Below, piece by piece: positions 9,101 to 18,447 of a stretch of 64,000 nt of DNA. Each line of letters begins with the position of its first letter. Within the stretch, counting starts at the first letter, position 1. The DNA comes from Marmoricola sp. (GTDB lineage Bacteria > Actinomycetota > Actinomycetes > Propionibacteriales > Nocardioidaceae), in contig JAOPXD010000029.1 of assembly GCA_025965315.1 (NCBI GenBank), forward strand, positions 19,034-83,033, written 5' to 3'. The notes below the pieces were generated by a model. It saw only the letters and a list, made by a program, of their open reading frames with translations. It had not been told where the DNA came from and did no database searches. The translations under genes and the position numbers were made by a program.

Positions 9101-12100
9101 CCGGAATCTTCTCCCAGGCGCCCAGCATTACTGACGCTAACTGCTCAGCAACGGTCCAGGTCGCAGGTTGCCGTGCACTCATTTTGAGTTACACCGGCAC
9201 CGGTAGCTCAACTCGCCTGACAGGGGTCGACTTGAAGACATACGACCCGAAGCCTCGTGCCACCGATGGCGGAGTGGCCGGCCAGGAGGCTGGGACCCCC
9301 GGCAGCGGTGCCGGAATGACCAGTGTCCCGGTCGCGAGGTACAGCTACGACACTTCAAACAATCTGGCGAGTGCCTGGGACCCGCGGCTGGACTACAACG
9401 CCGGGGCTAACCATGTCTCGACCAACTACACGTATCAAGGTCCAGCCAGCAAGACGATGCTCGCGTCGCTCACGCCTCCCGGCCAGAAGACCTGGAATTT
9501 CAATGTCGACGGCTCGGGCAGGCTTGACACAGTCACCCGACCTGAAGATGACGCTGTCGGGGGCACCGCGACCTGGAAGGTTAAGTACGGCGTGCCGCTT
9601 TCAGGTACCAGCCTTCCGACTATGACTGCGGCACAGGTTGCCACGTGGGGCGAGACGCAGGTCCCAACGCAGGCTGTCGCCGTTTTCGGGCCGGACGCAC
9701 CGAACTACACGGACTACACCTACGCGGACTTGACCTATTTCAACACCAACGGTCAGACCTTAAACGCTGCCCAGTACGGCGCAGGCGCCTGGCAAATCGA
9801 CACCACGCAGTACGACCCGACCTACGGAAACGTCTCGTGGACCTTGGATGCGACTAACCGCGCTCTCGGCCTGACTAGCTATAACTGGACGGCCTCGGAA
9901 ATCAGCAATGACCTGACAACTCGCTATACCTACAGCTCGGCGGGCGACCGTGTAGAGCAGTTCGTCGGCCCCAATGCCACTGTCGTGTCGAACAACGGAA
10001 CGACGGTGTATGGGCGCAAGCGCGTCGTCTACGACTATGACGACGAGGAGACGGGGAACCCGAGTCTGATTCCTGGACGCCCAGCAACAGACGCGGTACC
10101 GCGACGGAACCTCGTGGTTCAGCAAACGCAATCGCTCGTCGAGCGCACGACTGGCAACGTGTTCGACTCCAAGCAGACCCGCTACTTTTACGACCCAGTT
10201 GTTGCCGGCGATGGAAACGGCTGGACACTGCAGATACCCACACGAATCTCGGTGGGTCTCGCAGGTGGCTGGTCGACCACGGTCAACCGATTCGACGCGC
10301 AGGGCCGCACCATCATGACTCGCTCGCCAGAGGGTGTTGGGGTGAATACCTACACCGCGAACGACACGCGGTCTACCTTCACGACGTACTACGCGTCTGG
10401 AGCGACTGGTCCATCGGTCTGTCAAAACAAGCCTCAGTGGGTCGATGAGGTATGCCAGACGGGACCAGGCGACGGCACTTCTGCGCTTGCATCGACGACG
10501 GCGCCCACCACGAGCGTTACCGGGTACGACTACCTCGGGGACGAAACGCGGTCAGTAGACGTAACTGGTGCAGTCGCAAGGGCGAGCGTGTCGCTGACTG
10601 ACCTTGCTGGTCGGACAACGAAGGAAGCAACCAGCACCACCAACGCCCCGACCGGCGAAACCCCGATTCCTGATACCAGGTACACCTATTACGACAACAC
10701 GGGTCAGTTGTCGACTACCTCGAACGGAACGGCAACTGAAACGAACACGTATGACACGTGGGGGCGCGACCTGACTCAAACGGATGGCAATGGCAACACA
10801 GGAACGACCACGTACGACTCTGCCGACCGGGTCAGAACCTTCAACGATGGCAAGGGCACTTACACCTATACATACGACGGCAATGACGCAGCTGGAAATG
10901 CCGAGCGTCGCGGTCTTGTGACGCAGGTTGATGTCGGCCTCGCGTCCGGCCCGGACGTCTTCCAAGCGGCATATGATGCCGCCGGGGACCAATCCAAGCT
11001 CGTGTATCCCAACGGTGTGTCAGCGAGCAGCGTGTACGACGGCCTGGGGAACCAAATCACCGAGACCTACGCGAGCCCGTCTGGAAGCGCGTTCATGGGC
11101 TTCATTCGGTACTACGACATCGATGGTCGAGCCAAGACGTCTCTGACACCGCTCTCGTACGACACCTATGGCTATGACGAGCGTGGTCGCCTGACTCAGA
11201 CGAATGACCAGGTTTATGGCCAGTGCACCACGCGGGTGTACACCTTCAGCCTTGACTCCGACCGGAGTCAGATGAAGTCCTACGCCCCTGGAAACAACGG
11301 CACCTGTTCAACCGGCACAACAGCGTCAACGACGACTGGCACATTCGATGCCGACGACAAGAAGGCCGGCGATACATATGACGCGACAGGTCGCACCACG
11401 ACTCTGCAAGCTTCGGACACCGCTTCTCCGAGTGATGGTTCGGTCAACATCAGTTACTACGCCAACGACATGGTCGCTAGTCTTTCGCAGCCAAGCGCTA
11501 CCGGTGGGGCGGCTGCAAAGTCTTACGGTCTCGACGTTTCGGGCCGATTGTCGACGATGAGTTCGACGACCGCGGGAGTCGAGCTGCGAAAGACTGTCAA
11601 CCATTACGTGGACGACTCGGATTCGCCGGCTTGGTCGAGCGAGGACACCCGTCCGAACGGAAGTGCAGGATGGACCTCCAAATGGTCCCGGTATGTCGAG
11701 GACCCTTCTGGTGACCTGGGCCTGATTCAAAGTTCAGACGGGACGAGCCAGTTGCAACTCACCAACATGCACGGGGACGTGGTGGCAACCCTGCCAAACA
11801 CGACCACATTCAACGGATTGCAGAACTACAGCGAATCGACCGAATACGGCTCCGCCCGTACGACGACGCCTGCCCTAAATCAGTCGTATACCTGGCTCGG
11901 GGCGAAGCGACGGTCGAGCGATTCACTCGATTCCATCGTGCTAATGGGGTCCCGGCTGTACAACCCGACGACAGGGCGATTCTTGAGTCGCGACCCGATT
12001 CCTTGCGGGAACGACAACACCTACACCTACCCCGTCGACCCGATAAACCTTTACGACACGAGCGGCCAGAACACGAGTATGGGCGATGGGGGAGGGGTTG

Positions 12101-12450
12101 CGCCGCCTCCAAGGAGGAGTCACTCGAGTCGCAGTAAGGCCAAGAGTATTGCTTGCGGAGCTGTGGGCGCCCTCTCATACAGGGGAGACATTCGCGCCTT
12201 GAATGAAGCGGCTCACGGACACATCAAGAGGGCGCTGAGGGACGAGGTAGGCGCGGCGGCCGAGAACAAGGGCAAGCAGGTTGCTGTGAAAGGCATCGTG
12301 AAAACCCACCACCGCTTCTTTGGCGGTGGTCTGCATACCCTGCTGAAAAGGAGTGCCAGGCTTTCGAAGCTCGCGGCGAAGGGTGCTGAAAAGTTGGGCT
12401 CATCTGAGGCGTCACTGTTCGCGACCGCATTGGACTACGGGTTCTGTTGA
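6193..12450 (+). CDS. secreted DNRLRE/RHS (YD-repeat) polymorphic-toxin-like protein
   Basis: signal peptide 'MRRSHALMLPVLSVLLVLGTGVV'; DNRLRE-like 'DTWIQSSGDTSSQYTSPELHIGSNDGGTTVARSFIYFDL'; many YD repeats; core-end 'GSRLYNPTTGRFLSRDPI'. Confidence 0.92.
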   Translation: MRRSHALMLPVLSVLLVLGTGVVIPASLPAATASSAKPAVSSRPDGVSAMETAQLQGSRVEDESQRTPTTATYANPDGSWTTMAYSGVVRAKGDDDSWVPIDASVTKDKGSYEPSATPFDVKFSDGGDKTVGTVNTTSDTSVEVGWPTKLPTPVASGDTLTYPNAAADSSDLVVTSKADGFDYSMVLGKAPAADDTQVEYRIPLTFNGADVATNDDGSIVLKDGRNRVATLTAPVMWDGTAANANGAGDTKPVDATVEGTGDDRTLVLKPNMDYLRDPNTTYPVTVDPSIVINTAGDTWIQSSGDTSSQYTSPELHIGSNDGGTTVARSFIYFDLTGVSAPTGTVFSSAQMKLSNFETGACAGASVTASRITSGWTVPSITWATQPTVIATHAASSTDSFGTTGCSSEGTMAFDMTGMVNDWGGGAWNVGVQVKADNETAASGYRKVRSLENGDLSKVPQLVLNYNSTPSVPAATVQVAPGITNGSTVYSNAHQPAFTTSVSDPDGGSVTAQFQLLQGATVVDDWTSASVPSGSGVTHTPSASVADGTYTAKWRVSDGTLTSAWSSGQAVVIDTVAPTAPSIDCNGGTGYANNSWSGSGPASATCVVTTSSDTVSISATKNGVDAGFPALSGNSTSKNFNIATSDYFDMRMTAYDAAGNSSSTVKYQFGVAGGLLNSPAVGATSTGTFPLNATEQSGATNAVAQWRLAGSTGAFTTATKVTKDGSTWTGLPTDAGVLGQTGDLVWDAAAEPGITAPSNLEVRICYNYAGPTQRCTPARQVGLIQHAFGASYPTADVGPASVALMTGEFDIDSTDVNVPGYADTLSISRTAESFSGTAASPAQAVFGPGWIANFDGPSIGAAASQVIDRSATNGSIILVGPDGQSTVYKTSGTPSAQKVGVYAAQGIGASYDEHLEIVSGSPLTLVLTEEDGTQTTWNYAGSGVWNVKNVADSSAGAVPAIRYAYTGSYLTGIFSQAPSITDANCSATVQVAGCRALILSYTGTGSSTRLTGVDLKTYDPKPRATDGGVAGQEAGTPGSGAGMTSVPVARYSYDTSNNLASAWDPRLDYNAGANHVSTNYTYQGPASKTMLASLTPPGQKTWNFNVDGSGRLDTVTRPEDDAVGGTATWKVKYGVPLSGTSLPTMTAAQVATWGETQVPTQAVAVFGPDAPNYTDYTYADLTYFNTNGQTLNAAQYGAGAWQIDTTQYDPTYGNVSWTLDATNRALGLTSYNWTASEISNDLTTRYTYSSAGDRVEQFVGPNATVVSNNGTTVYGRKRVVYDYDDEETGNPSLIPGRPATDAVPRRNLVVQQTQSLVERTTGNVFDSKQTRYFYDPVVAGDGNGWTLQIPTRISVGLAGGWSTTVNRFDAQGRTIMTRSPEGVGVNTYTANDTRSTFTTYYASGATGPSVCQNKPQWVDEVCQTGPGDGTSALASTTAPTTSVTGYDYLGDETRSVDVTGAVARASVSLTDLAGRTTKEATSTTNAPTGETPIPDTRYTYYDNTGQLSTTSNGTATETNTYDTWGRDLTQTDGNGNTGTTTYDSADRVRTFNDGKGTYTYTYDGNDAAGNAERRGLVTQVDVGLASGPDVFQAAYDAAGDQSKLVYPNGVSASSVYDGLGNQITETYASPSGSAFMGFIRYYDIDGRAKTSLTPLSYDTYGYDERGRLTQTNDQVYGQCTTRVYTFSLDSDRSQMKSYAPGNNGTCSTGTTASTTTGTFDADDKKAGDTYDATGRTTTLQASDTASPSDGSVNISYYANDMVASLSQPSATGGAAAKSYGLDVSGRLSTMSSTTAGVELRKTVNHYVDDSDSPAWSSEDTRPNGSAGWTSKWSRYVEDPSGDLGLIQSSDGTSQLQLTNMHGDVVATLPNTTTFNGLQNYSESTEYGSARTTTPALNQSYTWLGAKRRSSDSLDSIVLMGSRLYNPTTGRFLSRDPIPCGNDNTYTYPVDPINLYDTSGQNTSMGDGGGVAPPPRRSHSSRSKAKSIACGAVGALSYRGDIRALNEAAHGHIKRALRDEVGAAAENKGKQVAVKGIVKTHHRFFGGGLHTLLKRSARLSKLAAKGAEKLGSSEASLFATALDYGFC

Positions 12451-12743
12451 CCTTCCCACATGACGACGATGACAGCATGACCTTCTGGGGTCGAATTCGA
12501 GCCTACGCCCGCTGGCGTTGGGATTCAGAAAACATGGTCACCAGTCTCCGTGGTTCGATTCTGATAATTACCCTGACCGGCCTGGTTGTGATTGGGCGAG
12601 GCCTAGTCAAGGGCGAGCCCGGCAGTGTTGGCGCGGGATTCTTGTTCTTCGCAATCGCTGCTTGGTTGTTTTTCGGTGACTGGGGCCTGACCTACTGGTT
12701 CCCCACCGTACGTAAATGGTGGCACGATAGACGCCGCCACTGA
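12447..12743 (+). CDS. small two-TM membrane protein, candidate immunity protein for the RHS tip
   Basis: TTG start overlaps the RHS stop by 4 nt (ATG option at 12477); 'SILIITLTGLVVIGRGLV' and 'VGAGFLFFAIAAWLFFGDWGL'. Confidence 0.55.
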   Translation: MTFPHDDDDSMTFWGRIRAYARWRWDSENMVTSLRGSILIITLTGLVVIGRGLVKGEPGSVGAGFLFFAIAAWLFFGDWGLTYWFPTVRKWWHDRRRH

Positions 12744-12958
12744 GCGCCGAAGTCCGCCCGTACTGGTCGGGTTCGTAGCCAGCTAGCTGGTCGAATGCCG
12801 CAAGGCCATCTCACCGAACGACCAAGCCTGCCTCTGCAAGCTGGCCGAGCTCTGGCCAACGTCCGCACTCAGTCACTAGCTCTGGCTCGTGAGCAAGCTG
12901 CACCTAAGGCGTACTGCTTGGTGGTGCTCGCAAGCGGCCAAAGCGTGGCGTTATCCAG

Positions 12959-13126
12959 GTGTATGGAATAGTGCGCCCGGAGATTGATGTAGTCCAACTA
13001 GTCCGAGCTGCCACCGCAAAGCACCGCGCCCACAATGCTGAGCTCCAAGCCCACTTGGAGCAGGCTGACGCACTCATCAAGGAGCTTGATGAGTGGATAG
13101 ACGAGCAACGTAGTCAGGCGTCGTAG
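12959..13126 (+). CDS. small coiled-coil-like hypothetical protein (55 aa)
   Basis: GTG (12959 or 12971) to TAG 13124-13126: 'VRPEIDVVQLVRAATAKHRAHNAELQAHLEQADALIKELDEWIDEQRSQAS'. Confidence 0.45.
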   Translation: MYGIVRPEIDVVQLVRAATAKHRAHNAELQAHLEQADALIKELDEWIDEQRSQAS

Positions 13127-13566
13127 TTCCATCCCGGCCGCGGCCGCATTTGCACGCCAACACTAAGAAGATGGCTGCGGACGTGCTTCGCACTCACCTT
13201 GTATCTATCTGCCAGGGACTGCAGTGATGCACCTGCCTCATAGCGGCGGGCAGCGTCTTCGACTTGAGAAGCACCGAGTCCCTGGTTGCGAATCGTGACG
13301 CCAGCTTCACGGAGCGTTCGCAGCACGGTTCCTTTGCCCAGGTTGTAGTCCTGCATGAGTTGGTTGCTGGAAGTGCCGGCTTCGTAGTCGGCAACCATCT
13401 GGGCTCGTACCTCAGGAGTGAACCGTTGGTCCAGCTTGTGACGAATCGGTCCTTCTGTAGCTACTTCTAGGAGTCGAACCTGACTCTGACTAACTGCCCG
13501 GATGGCTCGACGGAGGTCATCCCAAGCGCTTGCTTGTTTCCTATAGCGTCCTATGAGCTCCACCAA
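13114..13566 (-). CDS. helix-turn-helix protein (Hin/recombinase-type HTH)
   Basis: two HTH-like segments 'AQMVADYEAGTSSNQLMQDYNLGKGTVLRTLREAGV' and 'DAARRYEAGASLQSLADRYKVSAKHVRSHL'. Confidence 0.65.
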   Translation of the reverse strand: MVELIGRYRKQASAWDDLRRAIRAVSQSQVRLLEVATEGPIRHKLDQRFTPEVRAQMVADYEAGTSSNQLMQDYNLGKGTVLRTLREAGVTIRNQGLGASQVEDAARRYEAGASLQSLADRYKVSAKHVRSHLLSVGVQMRPRPGWNYDA

Positions 13567-13590
13567 GGGCCGCCCTCCGGGGCGGCTTTC
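13565..13590. terminator. putative hairpin terminator
   Basis: agggccgccctccggggcggctttctgg: GCCGCCC/GGGGCGGC stem followed by a T-rich stretch. Confidence 0.4.
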
Positions 13591-13611
13591 TGGTTTCAGC
13601 CCGGCACCGGC

Positions 13612-13776
13612 TCAGTGCGGGAGGTGCACCACCCCGGTCTCGATCTGGCTCAGGTCTCCGTCTCCACCGATCTCCTCGGGGGTCGGACCGGTGGTCCCTG
13701 CCGCCTTGTCGGCCGAGGCCGGTGCGTCGGGGGTCTCGTCCTGCTCGTCACGGTGGCCAGATGATTCAGTGCTCAT
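13612..13776 (-). CDS. small acidic hypothetical protein (54 aa)
   Basis: 'MSTESSGHRDEQDETPDAPASADKAAGTTGPTPEEIGGDGDLSQIETGVVHLPH'; ATG at 13776. Confidence 0.45.
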   Translation of the reverse strand: MSTESSGHRDEQDETPDAPASADKAAGTTGPTPEEIGGDGDLSQIETGVVHLPH

Positions 13777-13931
13777 GGCGCCGCATCCTGGGGGTCGGCG
13801 GACTGAAATTGCTCGCAGAGGGTCCACGACTGGTCCAGTCGCCCACCCGAAACTTGGGAGGATGGGGTGGGCGACCAGGATGGAGTGTGGACCACCGACC
13901 GACCTGTACCCCGGGCCCGGCTCCCTATTCA

Positions 13932-14684
13932 TCAAGCTGCCGGCGTCACCAGGTCGCTGCTGGTCGGAACGGCAATCGAGACCGGCTTGCCCCACCGCGT
14001 CAGGTTGACGATCGTGTGCTGGCCGTCGACGGTCGCGGTGATCCGGCGGAGCAGGTTGCCGGAGTCGACGTAGAACTCGAAGGTCATCAGTTCTGAGATT
14101 CCGCTGCTGCCCATCAGCACTCGGAAGGCTCCGGTTGCTTTCGTCGGATCGACCACCAGCCGGTACGCCGACAGCCCGTTGCTGTTCTTCGCCTTGTCCT
14201 TGGTCGCCGACACGATGCCCTTGCCGAATCCGGCCACCGAGTCGTGCGGGCCGATGTTGGTGAAGGTGCGCAGCAGGCTTCCGTAGCTCGGGTCGTTCTT
14301 GCCGATCATCAGGAACTTCCCGCCCGGACCCTGCTGGACGTAGACGATGCCGCGCGCCACGACGAACATCGTGCGGTGCCGGTTCTCGGTCCCGCGAGCC
14401 TCGATCGTGGTCGGCCCGGCGCCGTAGCTGATGTCGGCGGCGCCCGAACCCATCGGGCCGGAACTGACCGTGATGTGCACGCTGGTCTTGCTGTCGATCG
14501 CCGACAGCAGGTTCCGGACGAAGGTGGCCTTCGTCGTACCGGACTGGGTTCCCGCGGTTACCGACACGGAGGTCGGCGAGCCCGACGGCTTGTCCAGCGC
14601 GGCGGGCTGGTGAGCACCGCACCCGGCGACGAACAGGAGCGATCCCGTTGCGGCGACGACAGCAACACGGCGGAAGTGGGTCAT
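13932..14684 (-). CDS. secreted lipoprotein (LppX/LprAFG-like)
   Basis: lipobox 'LLFVAGCG'; 'SVHITVSSG...' and 'YRLVVDPTKATGAF...GISELMTFEFYVDSGNLLRRITATVDGQ'; ATG at 14684. Confidence 0.7.
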   Translation of the reverse strand: MTHFRRVAVVAATGSLLFVAGCGAHQPAALDKPSGSPTSVSVTAGTQSGTTKATFVRNLLSAIDSKTSVHITVSSGPMGSGAADISYGAGPTTIEARGTENRHRTMFVVARGIVYVQQGPGGKFLMIGKNDPSYGSLLRTFTNIGPHDSVAGFGKGIVSATKDKAKNSNGLSAYRLVVDPTKATGAFRVLMGSSGISELMTFEFYVDSGNLLRRITATVDGQHTIVNLTRWGKPVSIAVPTSSDLVTPAA

Positions 14685-14989
14685 GACGGGCTCCGGCTCG
14701 GCGAATCGGATAAGCGGGACCAACAGGGACCGAGGAAGGTGATACACAGCGACCGCTGAGGTCTCGGGTCCTCAACGGTCGCTGCAGTCACCATTCTGCC
14801 CGAAGATCCACCAATCTGCAATGACATCTTGAACTATTAGTACAGAATTCCAGTACGAGGTTTTTGGGCTGTTCTGGGCAGTTCGCGACCTTGAGGCGGC
14901 TCACTGCACCGACACCCTGGCCAATCGCCTAGAACACGTTCTAGTGTGGCGAGCCAGTACTGCCCCGCCCCCTGACGAAGGAACTCGCC

Positions 14990-15592
14990 GTGGAGAAGAT
15001 CGACCTGCTGCTCTGGGATGACGACGCCGTCATCGCTGCCTCGAACGTGAAGGTCGCCGGTCTCCGGTCGGTCGCTGTGTCTGCCGCCGCCGATCTTCCA
15101 GCCGCGCCGCTGCTGATGGGGAGCGGATCCTTGCTGCGCGGGTTCGCGGAGTTCTGGGTCGACTCGGTCGATGTCTGGCCCGAGATCGTCGCGCAGGCCC
15201 AGGGCGACGCCTACCTCGTCACCGAGTCGATCCCGCAGCCCGTCGACCAAGGCGTGCTGCTGACGCACTTCACCTGGTTCCCCAAGCCCGAGCGGCTCTC
15301 GGACGAAGCCTTCTTCCACGGCTGGCACGCCATTCACACGCCTTCGTCGGCGAGACTGCACCCGCTGCGTCAGGGCTACGTCCGCGACGCCGTCTCCCGG
15401 ACGCTGACCCCGGGCTCGGCGCCGATCCGCGCGATCGTGAGCGAGTTCTTCACCGAGGACGTCTACCTCGACCCGGCGCGCCTCTTCGGGAGCAAGGACG
15501 AGCTGATGGCCACCATGGACGAGCTGCCGCTGTACGCCGACCAGCAGGACATCTCGAGCTGCCCGCTGCGCAAGGTCCCGTCAGCCGGCTGA
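14990..15592 (+). CDS. EthD-domain-like protein
   Basis: 'HFTWFPKPERLSDEAFFHGWHAIHTPSSARLHPLRQGYVRDAV' EthD-like layout. Confidence 0.55.
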   Translation: MEKIDLLLWDDDAVIAASNVKVAGLRSVAVSAAADLPAAPLLMGSGSLLRGFAEFWVDSVDVWPEIVAQAQGDAYLVTESIPQPVDQGVLLTHFTWFPKPERLSDEAFFHGWHAIHTPSSARLHPLRQGYVRDAVSRTLTPGSAPIRAIVSEFFTEDVYLDPARLFGSKDELMATMDELPLYADQQDISSCPLRKVPSAG

Positions 15593-15602
15593 GCCGGCCC
15601 GA

Positions 15603-16889
15603 TCAGCTGTCAGGTGCGAACGAGAACTTCTCGCGGGCTGCCGCCTGCCGGGTCGGGACGTGCTCGGTCGGGACGTGATCCGCAGGGGCCTCGTACCCCT
15701 TGAGGATCTGCCGAGCGACTGATTGGCGGTGCACCTCGTCGGGGCCGTCGTAGATACGGGCAGCCCGCGCCCAGCGGTACATCGCCTCCAGCGGCAGGTC
15801 GCTGGAGTACCCGAGCGATCCGTGTGCCTGCAGCGCGCGGTCGATGACGTCGTGCAGCACCTTGGCGCCGAAGTACTTGATCATCGCGATGTCGGTGCGG
15901 GCCGCGGACGAGCCCTGCGTGTCCATCACCCAGGCGGCGTGCAGGGTCATCAGCCGCGCGGCCTGCATCTCTGCGGCGGAGTCGGCGATCCAGTTCTGGA
16001 TGGTCTGCTTCTCCGCGAGGATGCTGCCGTGGGCGTACCGGTACGTGGCACGCTCGCACAGCATGTCGAAGGCCCGCTGGGCCTGGCCGAGCCAGCGCAT
16101 CGCATGGTGGATGCGCCCGGGCCCGAGCCGGTGCTGGGCGATCACGAAGGCATTGCCGACACCGCCGAGCACGGCGTCCGCAGGAACCCGGACGTCGTCG
16201 TACCTGATCTCGGCGTGGTTGCCGTACCGGCCGAACCGGGCGGACGGGTCGTCCATGCTGCCGACGTCGCGGACGATCGTGATGCCGGGCGTGGCCGCAG
16301 GGACGATGAACATGGTGGCGCGGGCATGGCTCACGGCTTCCGGGTCCGTCACCGCCATCACGATCAGGAAATCGGCCACCGAGGCGTTGGACGAGTACCA
16401 CTTGTGGCCGTTGATGACCCACTCGTCGCCGTCCTGGACGGCACGGGTCACGAGCAGGGTCGGGTCCGAGCCGGCAGTGTCCGGCTCGGTCATCGAGAAG
16501 GCCGAACGGATCTCGCCGGCGAGCAGCGGTTCCAGCCAGCGCTCCTTCTGCTCCGGCGATCCCACCAGCGCCAGGATCTCGCTGTTCCCGCTGTCGGGCG
16601 CCGCGCAGCCGAAGGCCGCTGGCGCCAGCACGCACCTACCGAGGATCTCGTGCATCAGGCCGAGCCTGACCTGCCCGAAGCCCTGACCGCCGTGCTCGGG
16701 GTCGAGGTGCGCCGCCCAGAGCCCCTGCTGCTTGACCTGCTCCTTCATCGGCTTCAGGGCGTGGTCGATCGCGTCGATGTCGAGCTCGTCGAGGAGCGAC
16801 TCGAGCGGCAGCAGCTCGGTGCGGACGAAGTCCCGCATCCACTCGAGCTTGGCCTCGAACTCGGGTTCGGTACTGAAATCCCAGCTCAT
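15603..16889 (-). CDS. acyl-CoA dehydrogenase
   Basis: 'FSMTEPDTAGSDPTLLVTRAV', 'WVINGHKWYSSNASVADF', 'LQAHGSLGYSSDLPLEAMYRWARAARIYDGPDEVHRQSVARQIL'. Confidence 0.93.
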   Translation of the reverse strand: MSWDFSTEPEFEAKLEWMRDFVRTELLPLESLLDELDIDAIDHALKPMKEQVKQQGLWAAHLDPEHGGQGFGQVRLGLMHEILGRCVLAPAAFGCAAPDSGNSEILALVGSPEQKERWLEPLLAGEIRSAFSMTEPDTAGSDPTLLVTRAVQDGDEWVINGHKWYSSNASVADFLIVMAVTDPEAVSHARATMFIVPAATPGITIVRDVGSMDDPSARFGRYGNHAEIRYDDVRVPADAVLGGVGNAFVIAQHRLGPGRIHHAMRWLGQAQRAFDMLCERATYRYAHGSILAEKQTIQNWIADSAAEMQAARLMTLHAAWVMDTQGSSAARTDIAMIKYFGAKVLHDVIDRALQAHGSLGYSSDLPLEAMYRWARAARIYDGPDEVHRQSVARQILKGYEAPADHVPTEHVPTRQAAAREKFSFAPDS

Positions 16890-17977
16890 CTGGTGCCTCC
16901 GTCTGGTTGCAGGGTCACGTCGGTGGTGAAGTCCTGGGCGCGCTCGATCAGCGAGCAGGCGACCACGTGAAACATCTCGCCGAGCGCGAGGTCCGCCTTG
17001 CCGGCGCAGGCACGGGCGTAGGTGCCCTCGAGCACGATGCCGAGCTTGAAGCCGGCCAGCGCGGCGTACCAGTGGATCGCACCGAGGTCGCGCGTCGAGT
17101 GCTCGGCGTACCGGGCGACCAGCTCGGCACGGGACGCGAGCCCGCCTTCTCCGGCGAACTTCTGGGCGAGCACGTCCACCGGCGAACCGTCACCGGACGG
17201 CCAGGTCACCAGCAGCCAGCCGAGGTCGAGCAGCGGGTCGCCGATGGTGGCCATCTCCCAGTCCAGGATGGCGGCCAGCTCGGGCCCCTCGGTGTCGAAG
17301 AGCAGGTTGGCCACGTGGAAGTCGCCGTGCAGGATGCCCGGCCGGTACGTCGTCGGCAGCCGGGCGGTCAACCAGTCGGCAAGGTCGTGGACGCCGGGCA
17401 ACCCGGTGGCTGGGTAGCCGTCGAGTGCGGCGTAGGACTCGAGCTCGCCGAGCCATCGCGGGACCTGCCGCTCGAGGAACCCGTCTGGTTGTCCGAAGTC
17501 CGCCAGCCCGACCGCCTCGGGGTCCACCGCGCCAAGAGCAGCCAGGGCCTCGACCGCGCTCAACCCCATCCGGTGCCGGGTGGCGGCATCTCCGGCATGC
17601 AGCGCAGGTAACCCGTTGGAAGGATTGAACCCGTCGATCGACTCCATCAGGAAGAACGCCGATCCGCCCATCACCGATTCGTCGTCGCAGGCCGCGATCA
17701 GGGCGGGGGAGCGCACCTCGCGTCCCGTCAGCGCGGTGAGGATCCGAGCCTCGCGACGCAGGTTGTCGTTGCTCCTGGGGCGCAGGTGCCGCGGTGGTCG
17801 GCGTAGGACGTAGGTGTGGCCGCCCCGGTTGAAGCGGACCAGCAGGTTCTGGGTACCGCCCGTGAGGACGGCGACCTCGTCGAACGACCCGGTCGGCAGT
17901 CCTTGCCCGTCCATCCAGGCACCGAGGGCCGGGAGGTCCACCAGGCCACGCATGGCTGGGTCGAGGTCAGGTTCCAC
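16886..17977 (-). CDS. phosphotransferase (APH/ACAD10-like) family protein
   Basis: 'GILHGDFHVANLLFD...LAAILDWEMATIGDPLLDLGWLLVTW'; ATGA overlap with the acyl-CoA dehydrogenase. Confidence 0.9.
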   Translation of the reverse strand: MEPDLDPAMRGLVDLPALGAWMDGQGLPTGSFDEVAVLTGGTQNLLVRFNRGGHTYVLRRPPRHLRPRSNDNLRREARILTALTGREVRSPALIAACDDESVMGGSAFFLMESIDGFNPSNGLPALHAGDAATRHRMGLSAVEALAALGAVDPEAVGLADFGQPDGFLERQVPRWLGELESYAALDGYPATGLPGVHDLADWLTARLPTTYRPGILHGDFHVANLLFDTEGPELAAILDWEMATIGDPLLDLGWLLVTWPSGDGSPVDVLAQKFAGEGGLASRAELVARYAEHSTRDLGAIHWYAALAGFKLGIVLEGTYARACAGKADLALGEMFHVVACSLIERAQDFTTDVTLQPDGGTR

Positions 17978-18014
17978 GAAGTCAGTCCTCCTGCTGGTCG
18001 GGGGGATGAGCGGC

Positions 18015-18431
18015 TCAGCGCAGCACGCCGACGATCAGGAGCACGGTGGCTGCGACCATCACCGGAGCCAGGGTGACCAGCAGCAGGTCGACGGCGTGCT
18101 CCTTGGTCGGCGACGCCCGGTGCTCGCCCGTCGCGCCGGGGGCGAACTGGTGGCCCGCTCCCCAGAGTGCGCCGAGCTGGGTGGCGAGCCAGTTGGCGTA
18201 GCTGCTGTACGCGAGGAGTACGACGGTGACCACCTCCCAGGCGTGGGACAGGTTCAGCTTCGGCCACAGCAGACCGACGACGATCAGGAACGGTCCGTTG
18301 GTCATTCCCACCAGGTGGCTGGAGACGCCCATCCGGGGGTTCTTGAGGACCGGGATGGCCAGGCCCGTGAGCAGGCCGAGCAGGAAGAGGACCAGGCCGA
18401 GGGTGAAGAGGAGATCCTGCATCCCGGTCAC
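18015..18431 (-). CDS. membrane protein of the hydroxylaminobenzene mutase/styrene-oxide isomerase-like family
   Basis: 'LFLLGLLTGLAIPVLKNPRMGVSSHLVGMTNGPFLIVVGLLWPKLNLS'. Confidence 0.6.
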   Translation of the reverse strand: MTGMQDLLFTLGLVLFLLGLLTGLAIPVLKNPRMGVSSHLVGMTNGPFLIVVGLLWPKLNLSHAWEVVTVVLLAYSSYANWLATQLGALWGAGHQFAPGATGEHRASPTKEHAVDLLLVTLAPVMVAATVLLIVGVLR

Positions 18432-18447
18432 GCTAGCCCTGGAACGC

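Noticed and set aside
13462-13485. tRNA T-loop-like 'ggttcgactcc' on the minus strand (possible att/tRNA remnant at the island edge)
   Set aside because: Arms do not pair and the bases are inside the HTH coding frame ('SQSQVRLLEVAT')
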